Assembly (NCBI GenBank): GCA_947090765.1
Contig: OX352322.1
Span: forward strand, 4,757,501-4,821,500
Length of the DNA stretch: 64,000 nt
Reading direction: 5' to 3'
Source: Pseudomonas sp. MM223
GTDB lineage: Bacteria; Pseudomonadota; Gammaproteobacteria; Pseudomonadales; Pseudomonadaceae
Shown piece after piece: positions 8,440 through 16,774 of the stretch. The notes below the pieces were generated by a model. It was given only the letters and a program-made list of their open reading frames with translations, ran no database searches and had not been told where the DNA came from. The stretch's first letter is position 1. The number at the start of each line of letters is the position of its first letter. The position numbers and the translations under genes are program-made.

Positions 8440-9651
8440 TTACTCCGCCTTCAGCTCGGCGAGCTGCTGTACATTCAGGTCGCCGGGCAATCCCCCCCAG
8501 GCCTGGCGCAGGTAGTTGACCATATCCGTCACTTGCTGGTCATTGAGCTTGTCGGCAAAGCCCGGCATCGGCTGCATGCGTTCGAAGCCGGTGAACTGCT
8601 GTTCACGGATGCCTTCGAGGATGACCTTGACCAGATTGCGCGAGTCCCCCTGGCGCAACACGGTGTTGCCCTGCATGGCCACGGCAATGTGCGGCTTGCC
8701 CTCGCCGTCAACACCATGGCAGCCAGCGCAAACGTTGAGGTACTGCTGGTGGCCGCGCTTGGCGCTGTCGCTCATCTGCTCCAGGGCAACGGCCTGGATG
8801 ACCTTGGCCGGCGGTGGCTGGTCGCCCAGCAGGTAGGTGGCCATGGCCGCCAGGTCAGCGTCTTCCAGGTGTTGGGTGCTGTGGTGCACTACCGGGAACA
8901 TCTCGTTGAACATGCTGCCCTGGGCACTGATGCCGTGCTTGAGGAAGGTGGTCAGGTCTGGCTGGGTCCAGCCGCGCTCGGCCAGGTCCTGGGCCAGCAG
9001 GCTCGGCGCCAGGTAGCCGCCAAGCAGGCCGCCGGTCAGGCGCTGGTCCTGCTGCAGTGCGCCGATGGGGTTACGCGGTGTGTGGCACTCGCCACAATGG
9101 CCCATGACCTCGACCATGTACTGGCCACGCTGCCAGGCCGGGCTTTTACCTTCGGTCGGCTGCAACTGCACGCTCTTGCCATACAGCATGTTCCAGCCAC
9201 TCAGGCCCATCCGCACGTTGAACGGGAAGCGCAACGCGGTCTGCGGCGCCGGGCGGTTGATCGGCGGGATAGTCATCAGGTAGGCGAGGATCGCGTCCGA
9301 ATCTTCACGTTTGATCAGGTGGTACGAGGTGTAAGGCATCGCCGGGTACAGGTTGGCGCCGTCCTTGCGCTTGCCTTCGGTGACGGCGGCAAAGAACTCG
9401 TCGGCGCTGTAGTTGCCGATACCGTACTGCTTGTCCGGGGTGATGTTGCTGCCGTAAATGGTGCCGAACGGTGAATGAATCGGCAGGCCGCCGGCATACG
9501 GCGCGCCACCTTCGGCGGTGTGGCAGGCCATGCAGTCGGCCGCACGCGCCAGGTACTCACCGCGCTTGACCTGAGCCTCGTCGGCCGCCAGGGCAAACGA
9601 GCTGACCGCAAGGCCCAGGGCCAATGCCAGTGCGCTTCGAACAAAGCCCAT
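8440..9651 (-). CDS. Triheme periplasmic cytochrome c, electron acceptor of the molybdenum hydroxylase
   Basis: Protein of 403 residues with a Sec signal peptide (about 1-23, ending SFALA) and three CxxCH heme sites: CMACH at 40-44, CGECH near 187 and CAGCH near 310. This is the architecture of the membrane-associated triheme subunits of alcohol, gluconate and aldehyde dehydrogenases. Here it should accept electrons from the iron-sulfur subunit and pass them to the respiratory chain. The start at 9651 is preferred because it opens the signal peptide. A longer frame exists upstream but translates into low-complexity shadow of the neighbouring gene. It lies two bases after the 2Fe-2S gene. Confidence 0.88.
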   Translation of the reverse strand: MGFVRSALALALGLAVSSFALAADEAQVKRGEYLARAADCMACHTAEGGAPYAGGLPIHSPFGTIYGSNITPDKQYGIGNYSADEFFAAVTEGKRKDGANLYPAMPYTSYHLIKREDSDAILAYLMTIPPINRPAPQTALRFPFNVRMGLSGWNMLYGKSVQLQPTEGKSPAWQRGQYMVEVMGHCGECHTPRNPIGALQQDQRLTGGLLGGYLAPSLLAQDLAERGWTQPDLTTFLKHGISAQGSMFNEMFPVVHHSTQHLEDADLAAMATYLLGDQPPPAKVIQAVALEQMSDSAKRGHQQYLNVCAGCHGVDGEGKPHIAVAMQGNTVLRQGDSRNLVKVILEGIREQQFTGFERMQPMPGFADKLNDQQVTDMVNYLRQAWGGLPGDLNVQQLAELKAE

Positions 9652-9653
9652 GC

Positions 9654-10190
9654 TCAACCCTCCTTGACCAGGCCGAGATCGTTGAGCACCTTGCGGGTGG
9701 CGTCGTAGTAACGCACGTAGCCGGTGCAGCGGCAGATGTGGTGACCGAGGCTGGCCTCGATGCGGTCTTCCACCTCGCTCTTCTTCAGCGGCTGGCGCTG
9801 GGCCGTTTCCACCAGCACGGTAGCGGCATTGACGAAGCCCGGCGCGCAGTAGCTGCACTGGAAGGCGAACAGGTCGACGAATTTCTGCTGGATCGGGTTC
9901 AGGGTGAGGTTGCCGGCCTCGTCCGGTTTGGCGTGGCCCTCGATGGTGCGCACCTTCTTGCCCTCGAAATAGTGGGCGCCGGTGATGCAGGTGCGCACTT
10001 CTTCGCTGGTGCCATCGGGGTTGTCGACAATCACCACGCAGGCGTGGCAAATGCCTTGGCCACAGCCCAGGCGCGAGCCGGTGAGGTTCTGGTGTTCGTG
10101 CAGGTAGTCGATCATCGCCAGGTCAGCAGGGACCTCGACCGGGCCGACCGGTTGACCGTTGAGGGTCAGTTGCAGTGGGCGGTTAGCCAT
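9654..10190 (-). CDS. 2Fe-2S subunit of a xanthine-oxidase-family molybdenum hydroxylase
   Basis: Protein of 178 residues with the two-cluster small-subunit layout. A plant-ferredoxin-like N-terminal half carries GCGQGICHACVV plus RTCITG, and a helical C-terminal half carries FQCSYCAPGF and HICRCTGY. Similar subunits belong to isoquinoline 1-oxidoreductase (IorA) and periplasmic aldehyde oxidases. The start at 10190 gives MANRPLQLTLNG and overlaps the large-subunit stop by eight bases, so the two are translationally coupled. It has no signal peptide, so it is probably carried out through Tat as a passenger on the large subunit. Confidence 0.9.
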   Translation of the reverse strand: MANRPLQLTLNGQPVGPVEVPADLAMIDYLHEHQNLTGSRLGCGQGICHACVVIVDNPDGTSEEVRTCITGAHYFEGKKVRTIEGHAKPDEAGNLTLNPIQQKFVDLFAFQCSYCAPGFVNAATVLVETAQRQPLKKSEVEDRIEASLGHHICRCTGYVRYYDATRKVLNDLGLVKEG

Positions 10191-13014
10191 TGAGGGCCTC
10201 CTTGATACGGGCTGGGGTGATGGGGAGATCGCGCACGCGCTTGCCGATGGCATGGGCGACGGCATTGCCGATGGCCCCCACGACCGGGATCATCACCACT
10301 TCGGCAATGCCCTTGGACGGGTCGGTCGGTGACAGCGGCGGGAGAATTTCGCTGGTCTGCTTCCACACCGCCACGTCGCGCGCATGCGGCAGGCGGTAGC
10401 GGTTGAAGTTCCAGTCGCCCTCCCCGGGCCCGCCCTCGTACATCGGCATTTCTTCGGTCAGCGCGTGGCCGATACCCATGGCGATACCGCCTTCGAGCTG
10501 GCCCTTGACCAGCTCCGGTACCAACACCCGGCCGCACTCGATCCAGCTGTGGTGGTTGAGTACCTGCACTTCATGGGTGCCCTTGTTGACCTTGACCTCG
10601 ACGATGGTTGCCACCGGGCTGTAGTAGGTCACCATGGCGTTGTTCAGCTGGGTGTCGGGGTAGGCGGCGTTCTGCCGGTCGAGCAAGTGGTAGCCGTGGC
10701 TGCTCATCTGTGCCTTCTTGGCATTCACCGCGCCGTCACCGTACTTCACCGCCACGGCGTCAAGCGGGAAGCGCTCGCGCACGCCATCGATCACGAAGTC
10801 GGCCTCGGCCCAGCTCCAACGGTTGAAGCCGTGCACACTGGCGCCGGTGACCAGGCCCATGTCGTGGGCCTTTTGTGCCAGCTGGGCGAACGGGATCGGC
10901 TGCAGGCCGTTACCGGTCAGCTCACCGTTGACCCACACCGCATTCTCGCGGCGCACCACCAGCGGGTTGGCCTGGCCGCCATGCGGGCCCTGGCTCCAGA
11001 TGGCCATGGCTGCCGGCCACAGACCGTGGTTGAACAGCACACGCGCCGCTTCGCGGGTGGCATGGCTGAAGTAAAAGGCCGAGTTGGTCGCCGACGATGG
11101 CGACGCCAGCTTGCCGACCCAGCGCGGGTTGCGCAGCGCGGCGTCTTGCTCGGGCTGGCTGATCAGGTATGGGTTGCCGCTGGTGCTCAGTTGCAGCTCT
11201 GGCCATTCGGTGACCGCAGTCCTGACTTCGTCCGCCGAGCGGCCAAGGAAGTCGCTGACCACCAGGGCCTGGGAGGTAGACATACCCGTGCCCAGCTCGG
11301 TGCCGATGTGGCGCAGGCTGATACGCCCGTCGCGGCTGAACTCGACGCTGGCCATGGGTGCTTCAGAGCCGGTGCCGAAGTCCTTCTGGCAAATCGCAAA
11401 GCCTACGCCGTACCAGTGATCCTGGTCCTGCGCGTCCATCTGCCGCTTGCGTGCGTCGCGGTTACGCCACCAGTCGTGCACGGCGGCCTTGTCGAGAATC
11501 TCGTACAGACGCAGCGCACCCGCCGGGACCGCACCCTGGGTGTTCTTCATGCCCGATTTCAGCGCGTTGGCGCGGCGCAGGTCGATGGCATCGACGCCCA
11601 GGCGGCCGGCGATTTCGTCCACCATCATCTCGGTGGCGGCCATGCTCTGCAGGGTGCCGTAGCCGCGCATGGAGCCGGCCTCGACACCGCGGGAATAGTA
11701 GGCGGTGACCGACAGGTCGTTCTGCGGCATGTAGTAGATCGACTGCGCAGCGGTAGCGCCCACTGCGGCTACCGACGGGCTGTAGTTGATACGCCCGCCG
11801 CCATCGCGGCTCATGTCGGCGCGGAAAATCTTGAAGCTGTTGTCCTTCTTGTCCACGGCCAGTTGGTAGCGGATATCAAAAGCATGACGCTTGATGCCGC
11901 TCTGGAACTGCTCGTAGCGGTCGTTGGCCAGGCGGATCGGCACGCCGGCGCCATACAGCGCGGCCACGGCAGCGTAGAAGACGAAGATGTTGTTGTCTTT
12001 CGAGCCGTAGCCCACGGTGTAGCCCGGGTGCATGTTCAGCGTGTTCAGGGCGAAGCGCGACGGCTTGATCATGTGCACGCACTCCTGCGCCACTTCGAAC
12101 GGGCACTGGGTGGCGACCACAAAATGCAGCGTGCCGCTGGCCGGGTCGTACCAGCCGTTGCCGTTGTCCGGCTCCAGCGCGGCAGGTTCGATGGACGGCG
12201 TCTTGTAACGCTCGTCGAACACCAGCCAGTCCTCGGGCGGGTTGTCCAGCTGCTCGGCCATGCGCTTGGCGTAGAACAGCCCCTGCTCGGTCAGGTCGCC
12301 ATGCTGGTTGGGCTCTTTGGACCACACCGGCTTGCGGTTGAGGATGGTGGGGAACAGCATGGAATTCTTCAGGCTGGAGAATTCATCGTCGTCGAACGGC
12401 GTGGTGCCACCCACCCGCACGAAGCGGAAGCTGCCGTAAGGGTCGCGCTGGTACAGCGGCGCCTGGGCGCCGTAGCGGATCGCCTTGTCGTTGAACTGCA
12501 GCTTGCGCTTGGCTTGGCGGAAGCGCTCGAAGTCGTGCCAGATCAGGATTGCCACCGGGTGGCCGATGAACATCGGCACCTTGCCGGGCGGCAGCAGTGG
12601 GTCGGGCGAATGGGCTTCGGGCCAGGCAATGCCATCTTGCTCAAGGTCGGCGGCGGTAACGATGCGGTCCGGCTGCAGCTCGCTGCCGAGCAGGCTCAGA
12701 TCATGGCCGGCATAGATACGGTCGGCCTTGGTGGCCTTGAGCAGCAGCGCATGGCCTTGCTGCGTGGGCCAGCCGGGCATGTCCTTGGCGCGTATATCGC
12801 GGGCGAACACCTTGTCGCCGCACACCTTGGACAAGGCATCGTTACGGAAACGCGCCTTGCCGTCATGGTTCATCCACTTCTGCGGCGAGGTGGTGACGCG
12901 TTCCTCCATCAGTGCGGCGAATGCCTGGCTGCCAAGTGGCGCCATGGTCACGCCGACACCAGCGATCAGGCCGCCTTGCAAGAAGGCGCGCCGGGAAATA
13001 TCACGGTTGGACAT
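10183..13014 (-). CDS. Tat-exported molybdopterin-binding large subunit (IorB/aldehyde dehydrogenase type)
   Basis: Protein of 943 residues. It begins with a twin-arginine signal (SRRAFLQGG at residues 6-14, then a hydrophobic run ending AFA), which fixes the start at 13014. The body is the xanthine-oxidase-type molybdenum-binding region, with GTELGTGMSTSQALVVSDFLG, GSMRGYGTLQS and the closing HAIGKR and ITPARIKEAL. It resembles IorB and periplasmic aldehyde dehydrogenase large subunits, which oxidise N-heteroaromatics or aldehydes by hydroxylation with water. The true substrate cannot be told from sequence. It is the first gene of the leftward operon, followed by the 2Fe-2S subunit, triheme cytochrome, XdhC and MobA-like genes. 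Confidence 0.88.
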   Translation of the reverse strand: MSNRDISRRAFLQGGLIAGVGVTMAPLGSQAFAALMEERVTTSPQKWMNHDGKARFRNDALSKVCGDKVFARDIRAKDMPGWPTQQGHALLLKATKADRIYAGHDLSLLGSELQPDRIVTAADLEQDGIAWPEAHSPDPLLPPGKVPMFIGHPVAILIWHDFERFRQAKRKLQFNDKAIRYGAQAPLYQRDPYGSFRFVRVGGTTPFDDDEFSSLKNSMLFPTILNRKPVWSKEPNQHGDLTEQGLFYAKRMAEQLDNPPEDWLVFDERYKTPSIEPAALEPDNGNGWYDPASGTLHFVVATQCPFEVAQECVHMIKPSRFALNTLNMHPGYTVGYGSKDNNIFVFYAAVAALYGAGVPIRLANDRYEQFQSGIKRHAFDIRYQLAVDKKDNSFKIFRADMSRDGGGRINYSPSVAAVGATAAQSIYYMPQNDLSVTAYYSRGVEAGSMRGYGTLQSMAATEMMVDEIAGRLGVDAIDLRRANALKSGMKNTQGAVPAGALRLYEILDKAAVHDWWRNRDARKRQMDAQDQDHWYGVGFAICQKDFGTGSEAPMASVEFSRDGRISLRHIGTELGTGMSTSQALVVSDFLGRSADEVRTAVTEWPELQLSTSGNPYLISQPEQDAALRNPRWVGKLASPSSATNSAFYFSHATREAARVLFNHGLWPAAMAIWSQGPHGGQANPLVVRRENAVWVNGELTGNGLQPIPFAQLAQKAHDMGLVTGASVHGFNRWSWAEADFVIDGVRERFPLDAVAVKYGDGAVNAKKAQMSSHGYHLLDRQNAAYPDTQLNNAMVTYYSPVATIVEVKVNKGTHEVQVLNHHSWIECGRVLVPELVKGQLEGGIAMGIGHALTEEMPMYEGGPGEGDWNFNRYRLPHARDVAVWKQTSEILPPLSPTDPSKGIAEVVMIPVVGAIGNAVAHAIGKRVRDLPITPARIKEALNG

Positions 13015-13293
13015 GCTTGATCCTCTGGGCAGCAAGGGGGCTGCCCATTTTTTGATTCTTGTGCGGGGAACTCGGAAGGGTGAGAACCTTGTCACGCGAG
13101 TCAGAAAAAACTGACTTCTACGTCAACTTTACAACAAGAATGTGGGCATAAGCAAAGTCAAGCCGACAATATGTCGCGGTGTGTCCAAACTGACGCACGG
13201 ATTTGTAGGACCGTCGTTGTAGGACCGGTTTAACCTTGGGTTAATCGTTCCCAGCCAGCATGGCCCCATTCCTAGATCTGCCAAGGCGAACAC

Positions 13294-15009
13294 ATGCGCG
13301 TTTTCCTGCTCTTCCTGACACTGCTTCTGGCCGGGCCGTTGCAGGCCAACCCGTTTGACGTCAAACCTGACTTCCTGTCGGTCGACCAAGCCTTCGTACT
13401 GACCCATGACCGCCAGGCCGACGGCCAGATGCGCCTGTACTTCCAGATCAAGCCGGGCTACTACCTGTACCAGAAGCGCCTGAAATTCGACGGCCTGCCT
13501 ACCGAGCAGCACCCGCAGTTGCCGCCGGCGCTCAACCACCATGACGAGTTCTTTGGTGACAGCGCGGTGTACCGCGACCAGCTTGAGCTGCTGCTGCCGG
13601 CCAGTGCCCAGGGGCAATTGCGCCTGGGCTGGCAGGGCTGTGCCGATGCCGGCCTGTGCTACCCACCGCAAACCACGCAGGTAGACCTTGGCGGCAGCGT
13701 GGCACCCGCCGCCGAGCAAGCCAGCGACCAAGCCCTGGCCAGCGGCCTGCAGCAGGGCCACCTGGCCTGGAGCCTGCTGGCGTTCTTCGGCCTTGGCCTG
13801 CTGCTGGCCTTTACCCCCTGTTCGCTGCCCATGCTGCCGATCCTCGCCGGGCTGGTGCTGGGCAATGGCGCCAGCGCCCGACGCGGCTGGCTGCTGGCCG
13901 GGGTGTACGTGCTGAGCATGGCGCTGGTGTACGCCGCCCTGGGCGTAGTCGCCGCACTGCTGGGCGCCAGCCTGCAAGCCTGGCTCCAGCAACCCTGGCT
14001 GCTGGGCAGCCTGGCGGGGTTGTTCGTGCTGCTGGCCCTGCCGATGTTCGGCGCCTTCGAACTGCAATTGCCGGCGGCCCTGCGTGACCGCCTTGACCGC
14101 GCCGGACAAGGCACCCGTGGTGGCAACCTGTATGGTGCGGCGTTGCTCGGCGCGTTGTCCGGCCTGCTGCTGGGCCCGTGCATGACCGCGCCACTGGCCG
14201 GGGCGTTGCTGTACATCGCCCAGAGCGGCGATGTGCTGCAAGGGGCGCTGGTGCTGTTCAGCCTCGGTCTGGGCATGGGCGTGCCACTGCTGTTGCTGGT
14301 GACCCTGGGCAACCGCTACCTGCCGCGCCCGGGCGCCTGGATGGACCGGGTCAAGGGCGTGTTCGGCTTCGTGTTCCTGGCCATGGCGCTGTACACCGTG
14401 CGCAGCCTGCTGCCCGCCACGCTGCTGCTGGCACTGAGTGGCGCCTGGCTGATAGCACTTGCCTGGGCCACCTGGCCAGCCCTGCAACGCCTGCCGGCGT
14501 TACGCGCAGTACCGCTGCTGGGCGCCCTGTGGGGTAGCCTGTTGCTGGTAGGCGCCGCCGCAGGTGGCGATGACCTTTGGCAACCGCTGCGCCCCTTAAC
14601 CGGTGGTGGTGCCACGCCCGTTGCTGGCCAGCATGCCGAAGACAGCTTCGTCACGGTCAGCCGCCCCGAAGACCTGCAACGTGAACTGGATGCGGCCAAG
14701 GCCCGTGGCCAGTGGGTGATGCTCGACTACTATGCCGACTGGTGCGTGTCGTGCAAGGTCATGGAAAAACAGGTGTTCGCCCGCAGCGACGTGCAGGCCG
14801 GCCTGGCTGGCGTGCACCTGTTGCGCCTGGACGTGACCGCCGACAGCCCGGCCAGCAAAGCCCTGCTGCAACGCTACCAGGTACCCGGCCCGCCCAGCAT
14901 CATCTGGATTGGCCCCGAAGGCGACGAACGCCGCGCGCGGCGCATTACCGGTGAAGTGGATGCCGCCGCGTTCCAGCAACACTGGGCCCAGACCAGGAGC
15001 CAAGGCTGA
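13294..15009 (+). CDS. dsbD: DsbD-type thiol:disulfide interchange protein
   Basis: Protein of 571 residues that moves electrons from cytoplasmic thioredoxin across the inner membrane to periplasmic thiol proteins. It has a signal peptide (1-18), an N-terminal DsbD-alpha domain with the cysteine pair in CADAGLCYPP, and eight or so membrane helices with the redox cysteines in FTPCSLPMLP and LLGPCMTAP. A C-terminal thioredoxin domain carries DYYADWCVSCK. It is the first gene of a three-gene thiol-redox operon. Its stop overlaps the next start as TGATG. Pseudomonas genomes usually carry a second DsbD elsewhere, so this copy is probably dedicated to the DsbG-like protein downstream. Confidence 0.92.
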   Translation: MRVFLLFLTLLLAGPLQANPFDVKPDFLSVDQAFVLTHDRQADGQMRLYFQIKPGYYLYQKRLKFDGLPTEQHPQLPPALNHHDEFFGDSAVYRDQLELLLPASAQGQLRLGWQGCADAGLCYPPQTTQVDLGGSVAPAAEQASDQALASGLQQGHLAWSLLAFFGLGLLLAFTPCSLPMLPILAGLVLGNGASARRGWLLAGVYVLSMALVYAALGVVAALLGASLQAWLQQPWLLGSLAGLFVLLALPMFGAFELQLPAALRDRLDRAGQGTRGGNLYGAALLGALSGLLLGPCMTAPLAGALLYIAQSGDVLQGALVLFSLGLGMGVPLLLLVTLGNRYLPRPGAWMDRVKGVFGFVFLAMALYTVRSLLPATLLLALSGAWLIALAWATWPALQRLPALRAVPLLGALWGSLLLVGAAAGGDDLWQPLRPLTGGGATPVAGQHAEDSFVTVSRPEDLQRELDAAKARGQWVMLDYYADWCVSCKVMEKQVFARSDVQAGLAGVHLLRLDVTADSPASKALLQRYQVPGPPSIIWIGPEGDERRARRITGEVDAAAFQQHWAQTRSQG

Positions 15010-15845
15010 TGCTGACCGTGACGCTCGGGCCACTGACCATGGCCCTCAACCACCTGCTGATGCTCACCGCCCTGGTGATCGCCAGCGTGGTCGGATGGTG
15101 GGTCGCCCGGCGTGGTGGCGAAAGCCCGGAATCGGCACTGTTCAACCTGTTCCTGATCGGCCTGCTGTGCGCACGTGCCGGCTTCGTGCTGGCCTACTGG
15201 CCGATGTACCGCGATGAGCCGTTGCAGATGATCGACATCCGCGACGGCGGCTTCCTGCTGTGGTCGGGCCTGGCCGGTATCGTCCTCGGTGCCCTGTGGC
15301 AAGGCTGGCGCCACCCGGGCCTGCGCCGCCCGCTGGGCTGGGCGCTGTTCAGCGGCGCACTGTTCTGGGGCCTGGCCAGCTTCGGCGGGCACTTGTACAG
15401 CAAGGGCACCGAGCTGCCCGAACTGAGCCTGCGCAACGCTGGGGGCCAGCCGGTGGCGCTGCACAGCTACCGCGGCAAGCCATTGGTGATCAACATCTGG
15501 GCTACCTGGTGCCCGCCCTGCCGGCGCGAGATGCCAGTGCTGCAACAGGCGCAAAGCGACTACCCGCATGTGACCTTCCTGTTCGTCAACCAGGGCGAGA
15601 CCCCGGAAAACGTCAGTACCTTCCTCGCCACCACCGGCCTGAGCCTGACCCACGTGCTGTTTGACGGCACCGGCCTGCTGGCCCAGCGCGTCGGCTCCAT
15701 GGCCCTGCCTACCACCCTGTTCTACGACGCCGACGGGCGCCTGGTCGGCAGCCACCTGGGCGAGTTGTCCCGGGCCAGCCTGCGCCACGCCCTGGAGCCT
15801 TTCGACCGGGCCACCGCGCCCGCCCCTGCCGCACAAGGAAACTGA
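15009..15845 (+). CDS. TlpA-family thiol-disulfide protein with N-terminal membrane domain
   Basis: Protein of 278 residues. Residues 1-135 form about four membrane helices resembling the prolipoprotein diacylglyceryl transferase fold (AGFVLAYWPMY, then DIRDGGFLLWSGLAG). Residues 140-265 form a periplasmic TlpA/ResA-like thioredoxin domain with WATWCPPC (C168 and C171) and the cis-proline region MALPTTLFYD. It overlaps dsbD by one base and precedes the DsbG-like gene, so it probably relays electrons within the same pathway. The Lgt-like part lacks clear signs of transferase activity and may only be an anchor. Confidence 0.85.
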   Translation: MLTVTLGPLTMALNHLLMLTALVIASVVGWWVARRGGESPESALFNLFLIGLLCARAGFVLAYWPMYRDEPLQMIDIRDGGFLLWSGLAGIVLGALWQGWRHPGLRRPLGWALFSGALFWGLASFGGHLYSKGTELPELSLRNAGGQPVALHSYRGKPLVINIWATWCPPCRREMPVLQQAQSDYPHVTFLFVNQGETPENVSTFLATTGLSLTHVLFDGTGLLAQRVGSMALPTTLFYDADGRLVGSHLGELSRASLRHALEPFDRATAPAPAAQGN

Positions 15846-15846
15846 C

Positions 15847-16602
15847 ATGCGACTGACTGCACTGCTGCCCCTGTCCCTGGCCCTGCTGGCCGCACCGTCC
15901 CTGCAAGCTGAAGAGCCAAAGGCGGTTCAGCAACTGCAAGCCAAGGGGGCTGTGATCAAAGGCAGCTTCGACGCGCCAAACGGCTTGCGCGGTTATGCCG
16001 CCGAGTACCAGAACAACGCCCTGGCCCTGTACCTCACCCCCGACGGCAAGCACGTGCTGGTCGGCAGCCTGTTCGACGAGCAAGGCAAGGACCTGAGCGC
16101 CGAGCCGCTGGAAAAACTGGTGTATGCACCGATGAGCAAGGAAATCTGGGCGAAGATGGAGAAAACCGCGTGGATCGCCGACGGCAAGGCCGATGCACCC
16201 CGCAAGGTGTACCTGTTCAGCGACCCGAACTGCCCGTATTGCAACATGTTCTGGGAACAGGCACGGCCGTGGGTAGAGTCGGGCAAGGTGCAGTTGCGTC
16301 ATATCATGGTCGGCATCATCCGCGAGGACAGCCCAGGTAAATCGGCGGCGCTGCTGGCGGCAAAAGACCCGGCCAAGGCATTGCAAGAACATGAGAAGGC
16401 CGGCAAGGCCAGCAAGTTGAAGGCACTGGAACAGGTGCCAGAGGCCGTGCAACAAAAGCTGGCGGCGAACATGGCGTTGATGGAAGAGATGGGGTTGCAG
16501 GCAACCCCGGCGATTTTCTATCAGGATGAAAAAGGCAACCTGCAAAGCCAGCAAGGAGCACCGCGGCCGGAGATGCTGGGGAAGATTCTCGGCAAGCGCT
16601 GA
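15847..16602 (+). CDS. dsbG: DsbG/DsbC-type periplasmic thiol-disulfide isomerase
   Basis: Protein of 251 residues with a signal peptide (1-20, ending SLQA). A short dimerisation domain is followed by a thioredoxin-fold domain carrying the active site CPYC (C129-C132) in FSDPNCPYCNMFW and the cis-proline in QATPAIFYQDE. DsbG proteins keep single cysteines of periplasmic proteins reduced and refold wrongly bonded proteins, and they are kept reduced by DsbD. The first two genes of this operon provide that reductant. The start follows the previous stop by one base. The gene is convergent with pvdL, with a REP pair between them. Confidence 0.9.
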   Translation: MRLTALLPLSLALLAAPSLQAEEPKAVQQLQAKGAVIKGSFDAPNGLRGYAAEYQNNALALYLTPDGKHVLVGSLFDEQGKDLSAEPLEKLVYAPMSKEIWAKMEKTAWIADGKADAPRKVYLFSDPNCPYCNMFWEQARPWVESGKVQLRHIMVGIIREDSPGKSAALLAAKDPAKALQEHEKAGKASKLKALEQVPEAVQQKLAANMALMEEMGLQATPAIFYQDEKGNLQSQQGAPRPEMLGKILGKR

Positions 16603-16633
16603 CGCCCCATGACTTGAAGGTAAATGCAATTCC

Positions 16634-16750
16634 TGTACGAGCGGCCTTGTGCCGCGAAAGGGCCGCATAGCGGCCCCGGCGATGTTCGCGGCGAAGCTGA
16701 AAATGCGGGGCCGCTTCGCGCCCCTTTCGCGGCACAAGGCCGCTCCTACA
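16634..16750. repeat. REP pair (REPIN) in the opposite arm order
   Basis: Arms at 16634-16679 and 16706-16750 carry the GAGCGGCCTTGTGCCGCG motif and its complement. The element fills the convergent gap between dsbG and pvdL and may stop transcription from both sides. Confidence 0.85.
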
Positions 16751-16774
16751 AGGACAGCGCTGGCCTTGGAGCGC

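Noticed and set aside
8440..10050. A longer 536-residue form of the triheme cytochrome
   Set aside because: The extra N-terminal 133 residues are arginine- and proline-rich shadow of the 2Fe-2S gene, and the signal peptide begins at 9651.
10384..13020. An 878-codon plus-strand open frame opposite the molybdenum-hydroxylase large subunit
   Set aside because: It is again an antisense shadow of a GC-rich gene, with no family motif, while the minus-strand product has clear domains and a Tat signal.
13129..14487. A 452-codon minus-strand open frame opposite dsbD
   Set aside because: The translation is Q/G/H-rich without any domain, and the plus strand encodes an intact DsbD.
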